NCBI GenBank assembly: GCA_036000545.1
Contig: DASYVD010000130.1
Coordinates: forward strand, 1-14,816
From: DASYVD01 sp036000545
GTDB lineage: Bacteria; Actinomycetota; UBA4738; CALAEC01
Direction of reading: 5' to 3'
DNA length: 14,816 bases
In this document: positions 5,792 through 13,385 of the stretch, in pieces
Layout: the number at the start of each line of letters is the position of its first letter
Position numbering within the stretch: the first letter of the stretch is position 1
The notes under the pieces: generated by a model
Told to the model about the DNA's origin: nothing
What the model saw: only the letters and a program-made list of their open reading frames with translations
Database searches by the model: none
Translations under genes and position numbers: made by a program

Positions 5792-7381
5792 ATGACCGGA
5801 TCCAAGGACCGGCGGGTCACCGACTCAGACATCGAGATCCGGCCGCTGTACGGACCGGCGGACCTCCAGGGGTTCGATCCGGAGCGCGATCTCGGGCGCC
5901 CGGGCGAACCCCCCTTCACCCGTGGCGTGTATCCCTCCATGTACCGCGGGCGGCTGTGGACCATGCGGCAGTACGCCGGGATGGGCACGGCTGAGGAGAC
6001 GAACCGGCGGTTCCGCTACCTGCTCGAACACGGCCAGACCGGGCTGTCGGTGGCGTTCGACCTTCCGACGCAGATGGGGTTCGACTCCGACCATCCGCGG
6101 GCCCTTGGGGAGGTGGGGCGAACCGGCGTGGCCATCGACTCTGTCGAGGACATGAAGCGGCTGTTCGAGGGGATCCCCCTCGACGAGGTCACCACCTCGA
6201 TGACCATCAACGCTACGGCGGCGATCCTCCTGCTCCTCTACGAGCTGGTCGCCGAGGAGCACGGCATCTCTCCGGAGAAGCTCGACGGCACGGTCCAGAA
6301 CGACATCCTGAAGGAGTACGCGGCGCGGGGAACCTACATCTATCCTCCAAAGCCGTCGATGCGGCTCGTCACCGACCTGTTCGCGTACTGCCATGAGCGG
6401 GTCCCGAAGTGGAACACGATCTCGATCTCCGGCTATCACATGCGCGAGGCGGGATGCACGGCCGTGCAAGAGGTCGCGTTCACGCTGGCGAACGGCGTGG
6501 CCTACGTGCGAGCGGCCCTCGACGCCGGGCTCGCCGTCGACGACTTCGCCCCACAACTCTCCTTCTTCTTTGCCTGCCACATGAACTTCTTCGAGGAGGT
6601 GGCCAAGTTCCGGGCGGCTCGGCGGATGTGGGCCCGGATCATGTCCGAGCGGTTCGGGACCAAGGATCCGAGATCGGCGATGCTCCGGTTCCATACCCAG
6701 ACCGGCGGAGCGACCCTCACGGCCCAGCAGCCGGAGAACAACATCGTCCGCACAGCGCTCGAAGCCCTCGCTGCTGTTCTGGGCGGGACGCAATCACTTC
6801 ACACGAACTCGTTCGACGAGGCCCTCGCCCTTCCCAGCGAGAAGGCGGTCCGGATCGCTCTCCGCACCCAACAGGTCATCGCCCACGAATCGGGGACGGC
6901 CGACGCGGTCGACCCTCTCGGCGGGTCGTACTTCGTGGAGAGCTTGACCAACGAGATCGAGACCCGCGCCGGAGAGTATCTGGAGAAGATCGAGGGGATG
7001 GGCGGAGCCGTCGAAACGATCGAAGCCGGCTGGATGCAGGACCAGATCCACGAGGCCGCGTACCGGCTCCAGCGCGGGGTCGAATCGGGCGAGCGGGTCG
7101 TCGTGGGAGTCAACCGGTTCGTCACCGAATCCGAAGAGCCCGTGGAGATCCAGCGCCTCGACGAGGAACAGGTCCGCCGGCAGGTCGAGCGCCTGCGTGA
7201 GCTCCGGGCGAATCGGGACAACGGAGCCGTCGAACGGGCCCTGAAGGAAGTCGAGGAGACCGCCCGGGGCAGCGACAACCTGCTTCACCTGATGCGGGAG
7301 GCGCTGCGGGCCCGAGCGACGCTGGGCGAGGTCTCGGATGCCCTTCGCAGGGCGTTCGGCGAGTATCAGCCGAACCGTTGA
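5792..7381 (+). CDS. methylmalonyl-CoA mutase, large catalytic subunit without B12 domain
   Basis: This 529-residue TIM-barrel subunit belongs to the B12-dependent acyl-CoA mutases, which interconvert methylmalonyl-CoA and succinyl-CoA. By-eye alignment with the Propionibacterium enzyme puts Y61 (RQYAGMGT) at Y89, R179 (AARGTYIYPP) at R207, and Y215-H216 (SISGYHMREAG) at Y243-H244. Tyr and Arg at the first two positions mark methylmalonyl-CoA mutase; isobutyryl-CoA mutase has Phe and Gln. Other landmarks are QKGLSVAFDL-like QTGLSVAFDLPTQMGFDSD, LHTNSFDEALALPSE and DPLGGSYFVE. The protein ends at the usual end of the large chain (VGEVSDAL-like region then FGEYQPN), so the cobalamin-binding domain (DXHXXG) must be a separate subunit, not found in this window. 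The ATG 5792 start has no ribosome binding site. An ECM- or HCM-type specificity is less likely given Y61/R179. Confidence 0.93.
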   Translation: MTGSKDRRVTDSDIEIRPLYGPADLQGFDPERDLGRPGEPPFTRGVYPSMYRGRLWTMRQYAGMGTAEETNRRFRYLLEHGQTGLSVAFDLPTQMGFDSDHPRALGEVGRTGVAIDSVEDMKRLFEGIPLDEVTTSMTINATAAILLLLYELVAEEHGISPEKLDGTVQNDILKEYAARGTYIYPPKPSMRLVTDLFAYCHERVPKWNTISISGYHMREAGCTAVQEVAFTLANGVAYVRAALDAGLAVDDFAPQLSFFFACHMNFFEEVAKFRAARRMWARIMSERFGTKDPRSAMLRFHTQTGGATLTAQQPENNIVRTALEALAAVLGGTQSLHTNSFDEALALPSEKAVRIALRTQQVIAHESGTADAVDPLGGSYFVESLTNEIETRAGEYLEKIEGMGGAVETIEAGWMQDQIHEAAYRLQRGVESGERVVVGVNRFVTESEEPVEIQRLDEEQVRRQVERLRELRANRDNGAVERALKEVEETARGSDNLLHLMREALRARATLGEVSDALRRAFGEYQPNR

Positions 7382-7421
7382 ACGCTTCCCCCCCCATTCA
7401 CCTCGGCGGCGGGATCGCCCG

Positions 7422-8114
7422 GTGACCATCGCCATCGTCGGGGGGACCGGAGACCTCGGTTTCGGGCTGGCCCTGCACCTGTCGCGCGCCGGCGAGCAGG
7501 TCGTCATCGGGTCTCGCTCGGAGGAGCGGGGCGAGGAGGCGGCCCGCCGGGCGAACGAGCTGATCGAAGGGGGCGCGACCCTGGGCGGAGCCGAGAACAC
7601 CCAGGCGGTGGCGGCGGCCGACGTCGTGTTCGTGACGGTGCCCTACGCGGGCCAGGCGGACATCTACCGCTCGATCGCGGACCACGTCCCCGAGGGCGCT
7701 GTCGTGTGCGACACCACCACGCCCCTGGCCACGGCGGTGGGCGGCCGGGCCTGGCAGGTCCTCCGTCCCTGGGCGGGGTCCGCCGCCGAGCAGGCCAAGT
7801 CCCTTCTCCCCAAGAAGGCCCGCCTCGTGTCGGGATTCCATTCTGTGAGCGCGGACGTCCTCCAGGATCTGGACCGAACTCCCGAGGGCGACGTCCTCCT
7901 GTGCGGGGACAACGCCGAGGCCAAGGCGGAGATCGGGACGCTCGTGGAGAAGATCGACGGCCTTCGGTGGGTGGACTGCGGCGCCCTGTCGATGGCGCGG
8001 ATCCTGGAGCCGATCACCGCCGTCCTAGTGTCGGTGAACCGTCGCTACGGCATCCGGGACGCCGGTGTGCGGCTCGTCGGGCGGGATGCCTGGGCGCGCC
8101 CCCCGAAGCCGTGA
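7422..8114 (+). CDS. npdG: NADPH-dependent F420 reductase (F420H2:NADP+ oxidoreductase)
   Basis: This 230-residue Rossmann-fold enzyme transfers hydride between NADPH and coenzyme F420. The family pattern is followed closely: the nucleotide loop IAIVGGTGDLGFGLALHL at the N-terminus, GSRSEER for the NADP phosphate, VVFVTVPYAGQ, VVCDTTTPL, SGFHSVSADVLQDLD, DVLLCGDNAEAK, and the C-terminal block VDCGALSMARILEPITAVL with SVNRRYGI. GTG 7422 is chosen because the Rossmann motif begins at once after it; longer versions would overlap the mutase gene and add an Arg/Pro-rich stretch. Its presence implies that the host makes F420. No F420 biosynthesis gene is in the window. The TGA at 8112-8114 overlaps the GTG of the next gene, indicating coupled translation. 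Confidence 0.93.
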   Translation: MTIAIVGGTGDLGFGLALHLSRAGEQVVIGSRSEERGEEAARRANELIEGGATLGGAENTQAVAAADVVFVTVPYAGQADIYRSIADHVPEGAVVCDTTTPLATAVGGRAWQVLRPWAGSAAEQAKSLLPKKARLVSGFHSVSADVLQDLDRTPEGDVLLCGDNAEAKAEIGTLVEKIDGLRWVDCGALSMARILEPITAVLVSVNRRYGIRDAGVRLVGRDAWARPPKP

Positions 8115-8590
8115 GCCCCGTTCGTGGTCCCGGGGGGTCCGGGCGGGCAGCCGGCCCGGAGCACCACGGCGATAGGAAGCCGGGCCAGCGAACCCCCCGG
8201 AAGAAAAAGTCGCGAGACGGCCCGATCGTGTTCTACGACGGTGAGTGCAAGGTCTGCCGGCTCACCGTCCGGCTCGTCCTCGCGGCAGACACGCAGAAGC
8301 GCCTGCGGTCGGCGACTCTGGACTCTCGAGAAGCCGACCGCCACCTCGGCCAGCTGCCCAAGAAGGAGCGCTACGGGTCGTTCCACCTCTACCGCGACGG
8401 GCGGATCCTCTCCGGACCCGACGCTATCGGTCCGCTCCTGGAGCAGCTGCCGGCGCTCCGGGCGGCGGGCCGTTTCCTGGGCCGGTCGGAGCGAGGTCGC
8501 GGAGTATCCGGTTGGCTCTACGGAGCAGTGTCCCAACGTCGAGCGCTCATCGGCCGGTTCCTTCCGTCCATCGGGCCGCCCCCGCGCTGA
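8111..8590 (+). CDS. DCC-family (DUF393) thiol-disulfide oxidoreductase-like protein
   Basis: The 159-residue product has the DUF393/DCC signature: IVFYDGECKVCRLTVRLVL, with the DXXCXXC motif formed by D43, C46 and C49. This is followed by the thioredoxin-like elements RLRSATLDS and GSFHLYRDGRILSGPDAI. Family members are thought to act in thiol-disulfide exchange, but most, including this one, have no tested substrate. The GTG at 8111 overlaps the npdG stop (GTGA), so the two are translationally coupled. This start gives a 36-residue hydrophilic, Gly/Pro/Lys-rich N-terminal tail (ending RKKKSRDGP) before the domain. That tail is unusual for the family, but no better start lies closer to the domain. 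No signal peptide or membrane anchor is seen at the N-terminus. Confidence 0.8.
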   Translation: MSPVRGPGGSGRAAGPEHHGDRKPGQRTPRKKKSRDGPIVFYDGECKVCRLTVRLVLAADTQKRLRSATLDSREADRHLGQLPKKERYGSFHLYRDGRILSGPDAIGPLLEQLPALRAAGRFLGRSERGRGVSGWLYGAVSQRRALIGRFLPSIGPPPR

Positions 8591-8623
8591 CTTCGGCGAT
8601 AAGCCTCGCTTCCCCTTGACCCC

Positions 8624-10369
8624 CTACTCGCCCAGGGTTACCAGGATCTGGCCGGTCTCCACCACGTCACCAGGCTTGACCGCCACTTGCTGGATCCGTC
8701 CGTCGTGTGCCGCGGCGATGTGGTTCTCCATCTTCATCGCTTCGAGGATGCAGATCACGTCGCCCGCTCTGATCTCTTGTCCTTCCTCAACCATGACCTT
8801 GAGGATCGTGCCTTGCATGGGGGCTGCCACGGAATCGGTGCCGTGAGCGTGGATTCCGTGACTGTCCCAGGCAGGAGGAGCGGGAGCGGACGGGAGATCC
8901 TCGCCCCATACGCGAACCGGGATCCGCCGCCCGTTCACCTCGACCACCACCCGCGAAGGCGCCGAGGCCGGACCGGCTCCCGGTGTTGGCTCGAGCCCAG
9001 CCTTCTCCTCCAGTGACCCCTCCGCAGGGAACTGTCCATCCGCCAGCACCCGCTCCACCCACTTGGTCGTGTGGCTGGCCTCGATGAACGTGAGTGTTTC
9101 CAGCACCCACCGGTAGAAGGGGATCGTCGTGGGCACACCTTCGACCTCGAACTCGTCAAGGGCCCGAAGCATCCGGCGCCGGGCCGCTTCGCGGTTTTCC
9201 CCCCACGCCAGCAGCTTGCAGAACAAGGAGTCGTAGTCCCCGGGGATCGCCCGGCCCTCGGTGATGCCGGCATCCACGCGTACGAACGGACCGGTCGGGG
9301 GGCGGAACCGGGTGACCAGGCCGGGCCCCGGGATGAAGTCGTGCGCCGGGTCCTCCGCATTGATCCGGCACTCGATGGCGTGGCCTCGGAGGCTTGGCGC
9401 CAGGTCGACCTTCTCGCCCATGGCCACCTCGATCTGAAGGCGCACCAGGTCGACGCCCGCCACCATCTCCGTGACCGGATGCTCTACCTGCAGCCGGGTG
9501 TTCATCTCCAGGAAGTAGAAGGAGCCATCGTCGTCGACCAGGAACTCGACCGTCCCGGCGTTCACGTACCCCGCTTCTTTGGCCACGGCCAGTGCGGCTT
9601 CGCCAATCCGCGTTCGAAGATCCTTGTCGACCACAGGGGACGGGCTCTCCTCAATGAGCTTCTGATAACGGCGTTGCAGCGTGCAGTCGCGCTCGCCGAG
9701 GAACGAGAAGTTGCTCCTCGTATCGGCGATGATCTGCGCTTCGACGTGATGGGCACGGGTGATGTACCGCTCGAGGTACACCTCGGGGCGGCCGAAGTAC
9801 GACTGAGCCTCGCGCGCAGACCGCTCGACGGCCTCTTCGAGACGATCGGGACCTTCCACCAGCTGCATGCCGCGGCCTCCGCCCCCGAACGCCGCCTTGA
9901 CCGCCACGGGGTATCCGATACGACCCGCGAGCTTCAGCGCCTCCTCCGCCCCGATCGGATCGGAGATGCCCGGGATCACCGGGACCCCGATGCGCTCGGC
10001 GGCGCGGCGGGCAGCGGCCTTGTCTCCCATGATCTCCATGGCCTCCGGCGGTGGACCGATGAATGTGAGCCCGGCATCGGAACAGGCCCGAGCGAAGTCC
10101 GGGTTCTCGGCGAGGAACCCGTACCCGGGGTGGACGGCGGTGGCTTTCCCCTTGGCGGCAGCATCGAGGATCGCCCCCACGTTCAGGTACGACTGTGGGG
10201 GGGGCGCAGGGCCGATGCGATATGCGCGGTCGGCCAGCTCGACGTGGAGGGCGTCCCGGTCGGCGTCCGAGTACACCGCCACCGTGGGGATGCCCAGCTC
10301 CCGGCACGTCCGAATCACCCGGACGGCGATCTCGCCTCGGTTCGCTACAAGGACCCGGACCTTCGCCAC
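8624..10369 (-). CDS. acyl-CoA (acetyl/propionyl-CoA) carboxylase alpha subunit: biotin carboxylase + biotin carrier
   Basis: The 581-residue chain joins two activities. Residues 1 to about 445 are biotin carboxylase: VLVANRGEIAVRVIRTCRELG at the N-terminus, the ATP-grasp glycine loop AAFGGGGRGMQLV, RDCTLQRRYQKLIEESPSP, EMNTRLQVEHPVTEM, and ECRINAEDP. Residues from about 505 form the biotinyl domain with EAMKMEN and the biotin-accepting K546, 35 residues from the end as usual. It carboxylates biotin with ATP and bicarbonate; the carboxyltransferase beta subunit that sets substrate choice (acetyl-, propionyl- or longer acyl-CoA) is not in the window. The start is GTG 10369, with GGAG 8 bases before it. 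It is transcribed divergently from birA, the ligase needed to activate it, and converges with the DCC gene at a 33-bp gap with no clear terminator. Confidence 0.95.
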   Translation of the reverse strand: MAKVRVLVANRGEIAVRVIRTCRELGIPTVAVYSDADRDALHVELADRAYRIGPAPPPQSYLNVGAILDAAAKGKATAVHPGYGFLAENPDFARACSDAGLTFIGPPPEAMEIMGDKAAARRAAERIGVPVIPGISDPIGAEEALKLAGRIGYPVAVKAAFGGGGRGMQLVEGPDRLEEAVERSAREAQSYFGRPEVYLERYITRAHHVEAQIIADTRSNFSFLGERDCTLQRRYQKLIEESPSPVVDKDLRTRIGEAALAVAKEAGYVNAGTVEFLVDDDGSFYFLEMNTRLQVEHPVTEMVAGVDLVRLQIEVAMGEKVDLAPSLRGHAIECRINAEDPAHDFIPGPGLVTRFRPPTGPFVRVDAGITEGRAIPGDYDSLFCKLLAWGENREAARRRMLRALDEFEVEGVPTTIPFYRWVLETLTFIEASHTTKWVERVLADGQFPAEGSLEEKAGLEPTPGAGPASAPSRVVVEVNGRRIPVRVWGEDLPSAPAPPAWDSHGIHAHGTDSVAAPMQGTILKVMVEEGQEIRAGDVICILEAMKMENHIAAAHDGRIQQVAVKPGDVVETGQILVTLGE

Positions 10370-10418
10370 GCGGCTCGCTCCAGGGGCATAATCGAGCCTC
10401 CCGGCGGGAGGACAACGC
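10370..10418 (+). promoter_or_regulatory. divergent acc/birA region with -10 candidate and hairpin covering the birA ribosome binding site
   Basis: Only 49 bp separate the two divergent start codons. CATAAT (10387-10392) is a good -10 candidate for birA, though no clear -35 lies 17-18 bp upstream. CCTCCC (10397-10402), a GGC loop and GGGAGG (10406-10411) make a perfect 6-bp hairpin. GGGAGG is also the Shine-Dalgarno sequence of birA, 7 bases before its GTG, so the hairpin would hide it. The carboxylase ribosome binding site (GGAG on the minus strand) lies in the other half. A function in expression control is inference. Confidence 0.4.
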
Positions 10419-11198
10419 GTGGGTCAGGATAGCCTGGAACGTGCGGTCCGCGCGTCCGGAATCGAGGTTCCTCCGGTATTCCTCGTGGCGACCGGATCCA
10501 CGAACATCGAAGCCCGTGCCCTTGCGGACGCGGGCGCTCCGGAGTGGACGGTGGTGAGCGCAGGCCACCAGACGGCCGGGCGTGGACGAATGGGCCGGAG
10601 GTGGATGTCCGCACCGGGACGTTCGCTGCTGTTCTCGCTCGTGCTTCGCCCCACGCTTCCACCCGACGATGCCGCGGTGATCTCCCTGCTCGCGGCCGCG
10701 GAGATGGCAGCCGCATGCAGACGCGTCGCCGGTGTGGAAGTCGTCTCGGAGTGGCCCAACGACCTGCTGGCGGGGCGGCGAAAGGTCGGTGGGATCCTCA
10801 CCGAGACGGCCATCGCCGATGAGAAGATCGAGTACCTCGTGCTTGGCATGGGAGTGAACGTTTCCATGCGCGAGGAGGACTTTCCGGGCCAGATCCGGGA
10901 GACGGCCACGAGCCTGGAGATGCGGGGGGGCTCGACGCAACCGTTCGATCTCCTCCAGGCGTTCCTCGCGGGTTTCCGGGACGCCTACCGGCCGTCGCAG
11001 GAGGGGTTCGCGCGATCCGTCGTCGGTCGGTACCGGCCGTTGTGCGCGACACTTGGGCGGCGGGTCCAGGCGAGCGTTCTCGACGGGACGACGGTCGTGG
11101 GCAGCGCCGTGGACCTGGACGATCGAGGGGGTCTCGTCGTGGAGGTGGATGGAAGCAGGAAGAAGGTGGCCTTCGGTGAGATCGTCCACCTGGACTAG
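10419..11198 (+). CDS. birA: biotin-[acetyl-CoA-carboxylase] ligase (monofunctional)
   Basis: The 259-residue enzyme activates biotin as biotinyl-5'-AMP and attaches it to the carrier lysine of biotin-dependent carboxylases. Motifs seen: ATGSTNIEARALA for the N-terminal part of the catalytic core, the biotin/AMP loop GRGRMGRRW (residues 54-62), LLFSLVLRP, EWPNDLLAGRRKVGGIL with K122 at the position of the catalytic Lys, and GMGVNVSM. A small C-terminal SH3-like domain ends with KKVAFGEIVHLD. There is no N-terminal helix-turn-helix domain, so it cannot act as a DNA-binding biotin repressor as E. coli BirA does. The GTG start has GGGAGG at 7-base spacing. It is divergent from the carboxylase alpha gene, a clear functional link, and is followed after 3 bp by a GNAT gene. 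Confidence 0.95.
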   Translation: MGQDSLERAVRASGIEVPPVFLVATGSTNIEARALADAGAPEWTVVSAGHQTAGRGRMGRRWMSAPGRSLLFSLVLRPTLPPDDAAVISLLAAAEMAAACRRVAGVEVVSEWPNDLLAGRRKVGGILTETAIADEKIEYLVLGMGVNVSMREEDFPGQIRETATSLEMRGGSTQPFDLLQAFLAGFRDAYRPSQEGFARSVVGRYRPLCATLGRRVQASVLDGTTVVGSAVDLDDRGGLVVEVDGSRKKVAFGEIVHLD

Positions 11199-11201
11199 TC
11201 G

Positions 11202-11831
11202 GTGACCAGGGTGGCCGGCGAGGCGGAGTTCGTGTCCCGGAGGACCGCGGACGTGCCGGTGCGGGACGGAACCCGGGTGCGGCTCCGCCCACTCCTTCCC
11301 GAAGACAAGCAGACCATTGTGGACGGGTTCCACCGGCTGTCGGCGGCGTCCAGGTATCGCCGGTTCATGACGCCGATGGAGGAGCTCGACGACGAGATGC
11401 TCCGATTCCTCACCGAGCTGGACTTCGTGAACCACTTCGCGTGGTTGGCGTTTCTGCCCGACGAGCCCGGGGACCCGGGTGCGGGGGTGTCGCGGTACGT
11501 GCGCCTCGAGGAGGAGCCGGCGGTCGCCGAGGCTGCCGTCACGGTCGTGGACGAGTATCAAGGACGGGGTATCGGCACCCTTCTTCTCCAGGCCCTGGGT
11601 GCGGTGGCGCTGGCCAACGGCATCCGGATCCTCCGCGGATACGTGCTGGAGGAGAACCGGGAGATGCGCGAGGTCGCGGAGGCCGTCGGTGCCCGAGTGG
11701 TGCACGATTCACCGAGCCTGTTGCGAGTGGAGGTGGACGTCGCCGCGCGCGCCGACCAGATCGCGGGTACGCCGCTCGGGCAGGCGGTCCAGGCCCTCGC
11801 ACGCGGCGAGGGCCCGATCGACCTCTGCTAG
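11202..11831 (+). CDS. GNAT family N-acetyltransferase
   Basis: The 209-residue GNAT protein would transfer an acetyl group from acetyl-CoA. The acetyl-CoA binding motif A is clear: VTVVDEYQGRGIGTLLLQAL (about residues 112-131), with Q/R-GRGIG for the pyrophosphate. The N-terminal part (RLRPLLPEDKQTIVDGF, then SRYRRFMTPMEEL) resembles the GNAT domains of bacterial protein-lysine acetyltransferases of the Pat type. There is no cyclic-nucleotide domain and no ADP-forming acyl-CoA synthetase part. A role in acetylating a CoA-metabolising enzyme is therefore a guess. GTG 11202, 3 bp after the birA stop, is the longest start compatible with birA; a later GTG at 11253 is possible, and neither has a clear ribosome binding site. 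It is probably co-transcribed with birA. Confidence 0.82.
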   Translation: MTRVAGEAEFVSRRTADVPVRDGTRVRLRPLLPEDKQTIVDGFHRLSAASRYRRFMTPMEELDDEMLRFLTELDFVNHFAWLAFLPDEPGDPGAGVSRYVRLEEEPAVAEAAVTVVDEYQGRGIGTLLLQALGAVALANGIRILRGYVLEENREMREVAEAVGARVVHDSPSLLRVEVDVAARADQIAGTPLGQAVQALARGEGPIDLC

Positions 11832-11834
11832 ACT
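11829..11834 (+). promoter_or_regulatory. putative -10 box for the first thiolase-like gene
   Basis: TAGACT, preceded by TGC, lies 10 bases before the ATG at 11845. It spans the TAG stop of the GNAT gene. No Shine-Dalgarno sequence precedes that ATG, so a short-leader or leaderless transcript is possible. The same hexamer occurs on the minus strand before the sdhC remnant (5349-5354). No -35 was recognised. Confidence 0.3.
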
Positions 11835-11844
11835 GCCGCCGCTC

Positions 11845-13011
11845 ATGGGTGACCGTGTCGCCATCGTTGGGGTGGGGCACGCCGGATTCGCCCCCATCAC
11901 CGCGGGCCTCTCGTACAAGGAGCAGACCTTCGAGGCTGCTCTTCGGGCCTATGACGACGCCAGGATCGATCCTCGGCGAGACGTTGATTCCTTCGTTGCG
12001 GTGTCGGAGGACTTCTGGGAAGGCACGTCGATCTTCGACGAGTACGTGCCTGACCAACTCGGAGCGGCGCTGCGACCCGTCCACACCGTATCCGCTGACG
12101 GCCTGTACGGCATCGCCACGGCGGTCATGCTGATCCGCTCCGGAGCGGCGTCGGTCGTGGTGGTCGAGGGTCACAGCAAGGCGTCGGACATCCTCACCCT
12201 CGGGCACATCCATCAGTTCGCGCTGGACCCGGTGCTCAACCGTCCGCTCGACATCTCGCCGCTCGCCGTGGCCGGGCTGGAGATGACCTCGTATCTCGAG
12301 GCCTCCGGGAGCACCGAGAGGCAGTGCGCCCTCGTGGTGGAGAAGAACCGTAGGAACGCCCTCGACAATCCACGAGCTGCATATCCGACAGACGTCGCCG
12401 CCGAGGACGTGGCCGACTCCGATCCGCTGTGGTGGCCCCTGAAGCGACTCGAAGTCGCCGAACGAGCCGATGGGGCAATCGTGCTGGTGCTCGCGGACGA
12501 GGACCGGGCCCGGGACCTGACGGACCTCCCGGTGTGGATCGTGGGGGTCGGATGGTCGTCGGGCAGTCCTACTCTTGAGAGCCGGCACTGGGGGGAAGCG
12601 GAGTACGTGCGGGCGGCGGGGGACCGCGCCTACCGTATGGCCGGCATCTCGTCCCCTTCTCGGGACGTGGATCTGGCCGAGGTGGACGACCTGTACTCGT
12701 ACCGCGAGCTCATGTCGGTGGAGGCCCTGCGACTGTCCCGTCCCGGACAGGCCGGGTTACTCGTCGAGGAAGGCTACTTCAGCCGGGGCGGCGAGCTGCC
12801 GGTGAACGTGTCCGGAGGGTCGCTGGGCCAGGGGAACGTCTTCGAGGCCAACGGCCTGGCGAAAGCGATGGAATGCGTCCTGCAGCTCCGCGAGGAGGCC
12901 GGCGAGCGCCAGGTGGAGGACGCGGGCGTGGCGGTGGCCCAGTCGTGGCGCGGCGTTCCCACGACCAGCGCGGCGGTCGCCGTGTTCGTCTCCGACGAGG
13001 TAATGGCGTGA
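11845..13011 (+). CDS. thiolase-fold protein lacking the catalytic Cys and His (SCP-x thiolase-like, first of a pair)
   Basis: The 388-residue protein has the full thiolase fold of the SCP-x type: RVAIVGVGHAGFAP at the start, then AASVVVVEGHSKASDI, KRLEVAERADGAIVLVLADE, and a C-terminal NVSGGSLGQGN with a long helix. Canonical catalytic residues are replaced. The nucleophile position (CATG in SCP-x thiolases) reads SADG with S83, the HDCF motif reads DDLY (D281, Y284), and the GHP motif reads GQGN (N331). It is therefore unlikely to be a classical thiolase. Related Cys-less proteins form aldolases (Ltp2 with a DUF35 partner in steroid degradation) or structural halves of heteromeric thiolases. 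The ATG at 11845 is set by the conserved N-terminus. Its TGA overlaps the ATG of the VOC gene, and a 387-residue paralogue lies at 13493. Confidence 0.85.
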   Translation: MGDRVAIVGVGHAGFAPITAGLSYKEQTFEAALRAYDDARIDPRRDVDSFVAVSEDFWEGTSIFDEYVPDQLGAALRPVHTVSADGLYGIATAVMLIRSGAASVVVVEGHSKASDILTLGHIHQFALDPVLNRPLDISPLAVAGLEMTSYLEASGSTERQCALVVEKNRRNALDNPRAAYPTDVAAEDVADSDPLWWPLKRLEVAERADGAIVLVLADEDRARDLTDLPVWIVGVGWSSGSPTLESRHWGEAEYVRAAGDRAYRMAGISSPSRDVDLAEVDDLYSYRELMSVEALRLSRPGQAGLLVEEGYFSRGGELPVNVSGGSLGQGNVFEANGLAKAMECVLQLREEAGERQVEDAGVAVAQSWRGVPTTSAAVAVFVSDEVMA

Positions 13012-13385
13012 TGGACGTCGGCGCCATCGACTACGTCTACTACTGGACCTCGGACATGGAGCGGGCGGTGACCTTCTACCGAGACGTCGTCGGACTGAAG
13101 CTGGTGCGACAGGACGGCTCGCAGTGGGCGGAGTTCGCCACCGAGCCCGTTCGGTTCGCCCTGCACGGCGCGGTGGAGGGACACCCGATGGGGCCGGGCG
13201 GAGCCGCGGTCATGTTCCGGGTCGACGATCTGGATCTCGCCCGGCGGAGCCTGGAAGAGAGGGGCGTGGCGTTCGACGAGCATTCCGGGGAGGTTGAAGG
13301 CTTCGCCAGGTTCGCCACGTTCCGCGATCCCGATGGCAATCGCGTCGAGCTGATCGAACGCCTCCAGAAAGGAAACCAAGGCTGA
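13011..13385 (+). CDS. VOC superfamily (glyoxalase/dioxygenase-fold) protein
   Basis: This 124-residue single-module VOC protein has two beta-alpha-beta-beta-beta units. The first is DYVYYWTSDMERAVTFYRDVVGLKLV with FALHG. The second is GGAAVMFRVDDLDLARRSLEERGV with FATFRDPDGNRVELIERL. The usual first metal ligand (His in the opening strand) is a Tyr here, while the Glu of VELIE and the His of FALHG remain, so metal binding is uncertain. The reaction is unknown. Methylmalonyl-CoA epimerase is a VOC protein too, but its typical opening (DHIGIAV) is missing. The ATG shares one base with the stop of the preceding thiolase-like gene (TGATG), which ties the two proteins together in expression and probably in pathway. 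Confidence 0.85.
   Translation: MDVGAIDYVYYWTSDMERAVTFYRDVVGLKLVRQDGSQWAEFATEPVRFALHGAVEGHPMGPGGAAVMFRVDDLDLARRSLEERGVAFDEHSGEVEGFARFATFRDPDGNRVELIERLQKGNQG

Noticed and set aside
5792..7381. Isobutyryl-CoA mutase large subunit (IcmA).
   Set aside because: IcmA has Phe and Gln at the two specificity positions; this protein has Tyr (Y61) and Arg (R179), as in methylmalonyl-CoA mutase.
8591..8623. Terminator between the convergent DCC and carboxylase genes.
   Set aside because: Only a 4-bp stem (GCGA/TCGC) could be drawn, with no T-run. This is too weak to call.
13011..13385. VOC protein as methylmalonyl-CoA epimerase, which would fit the mutase and carboxylase in the window.
   Set aside because: The epimerase opening motif with its His ligand is absent (Tyr in its place), and the gene is coupled to the thiolase-like gene, not to the mutase.
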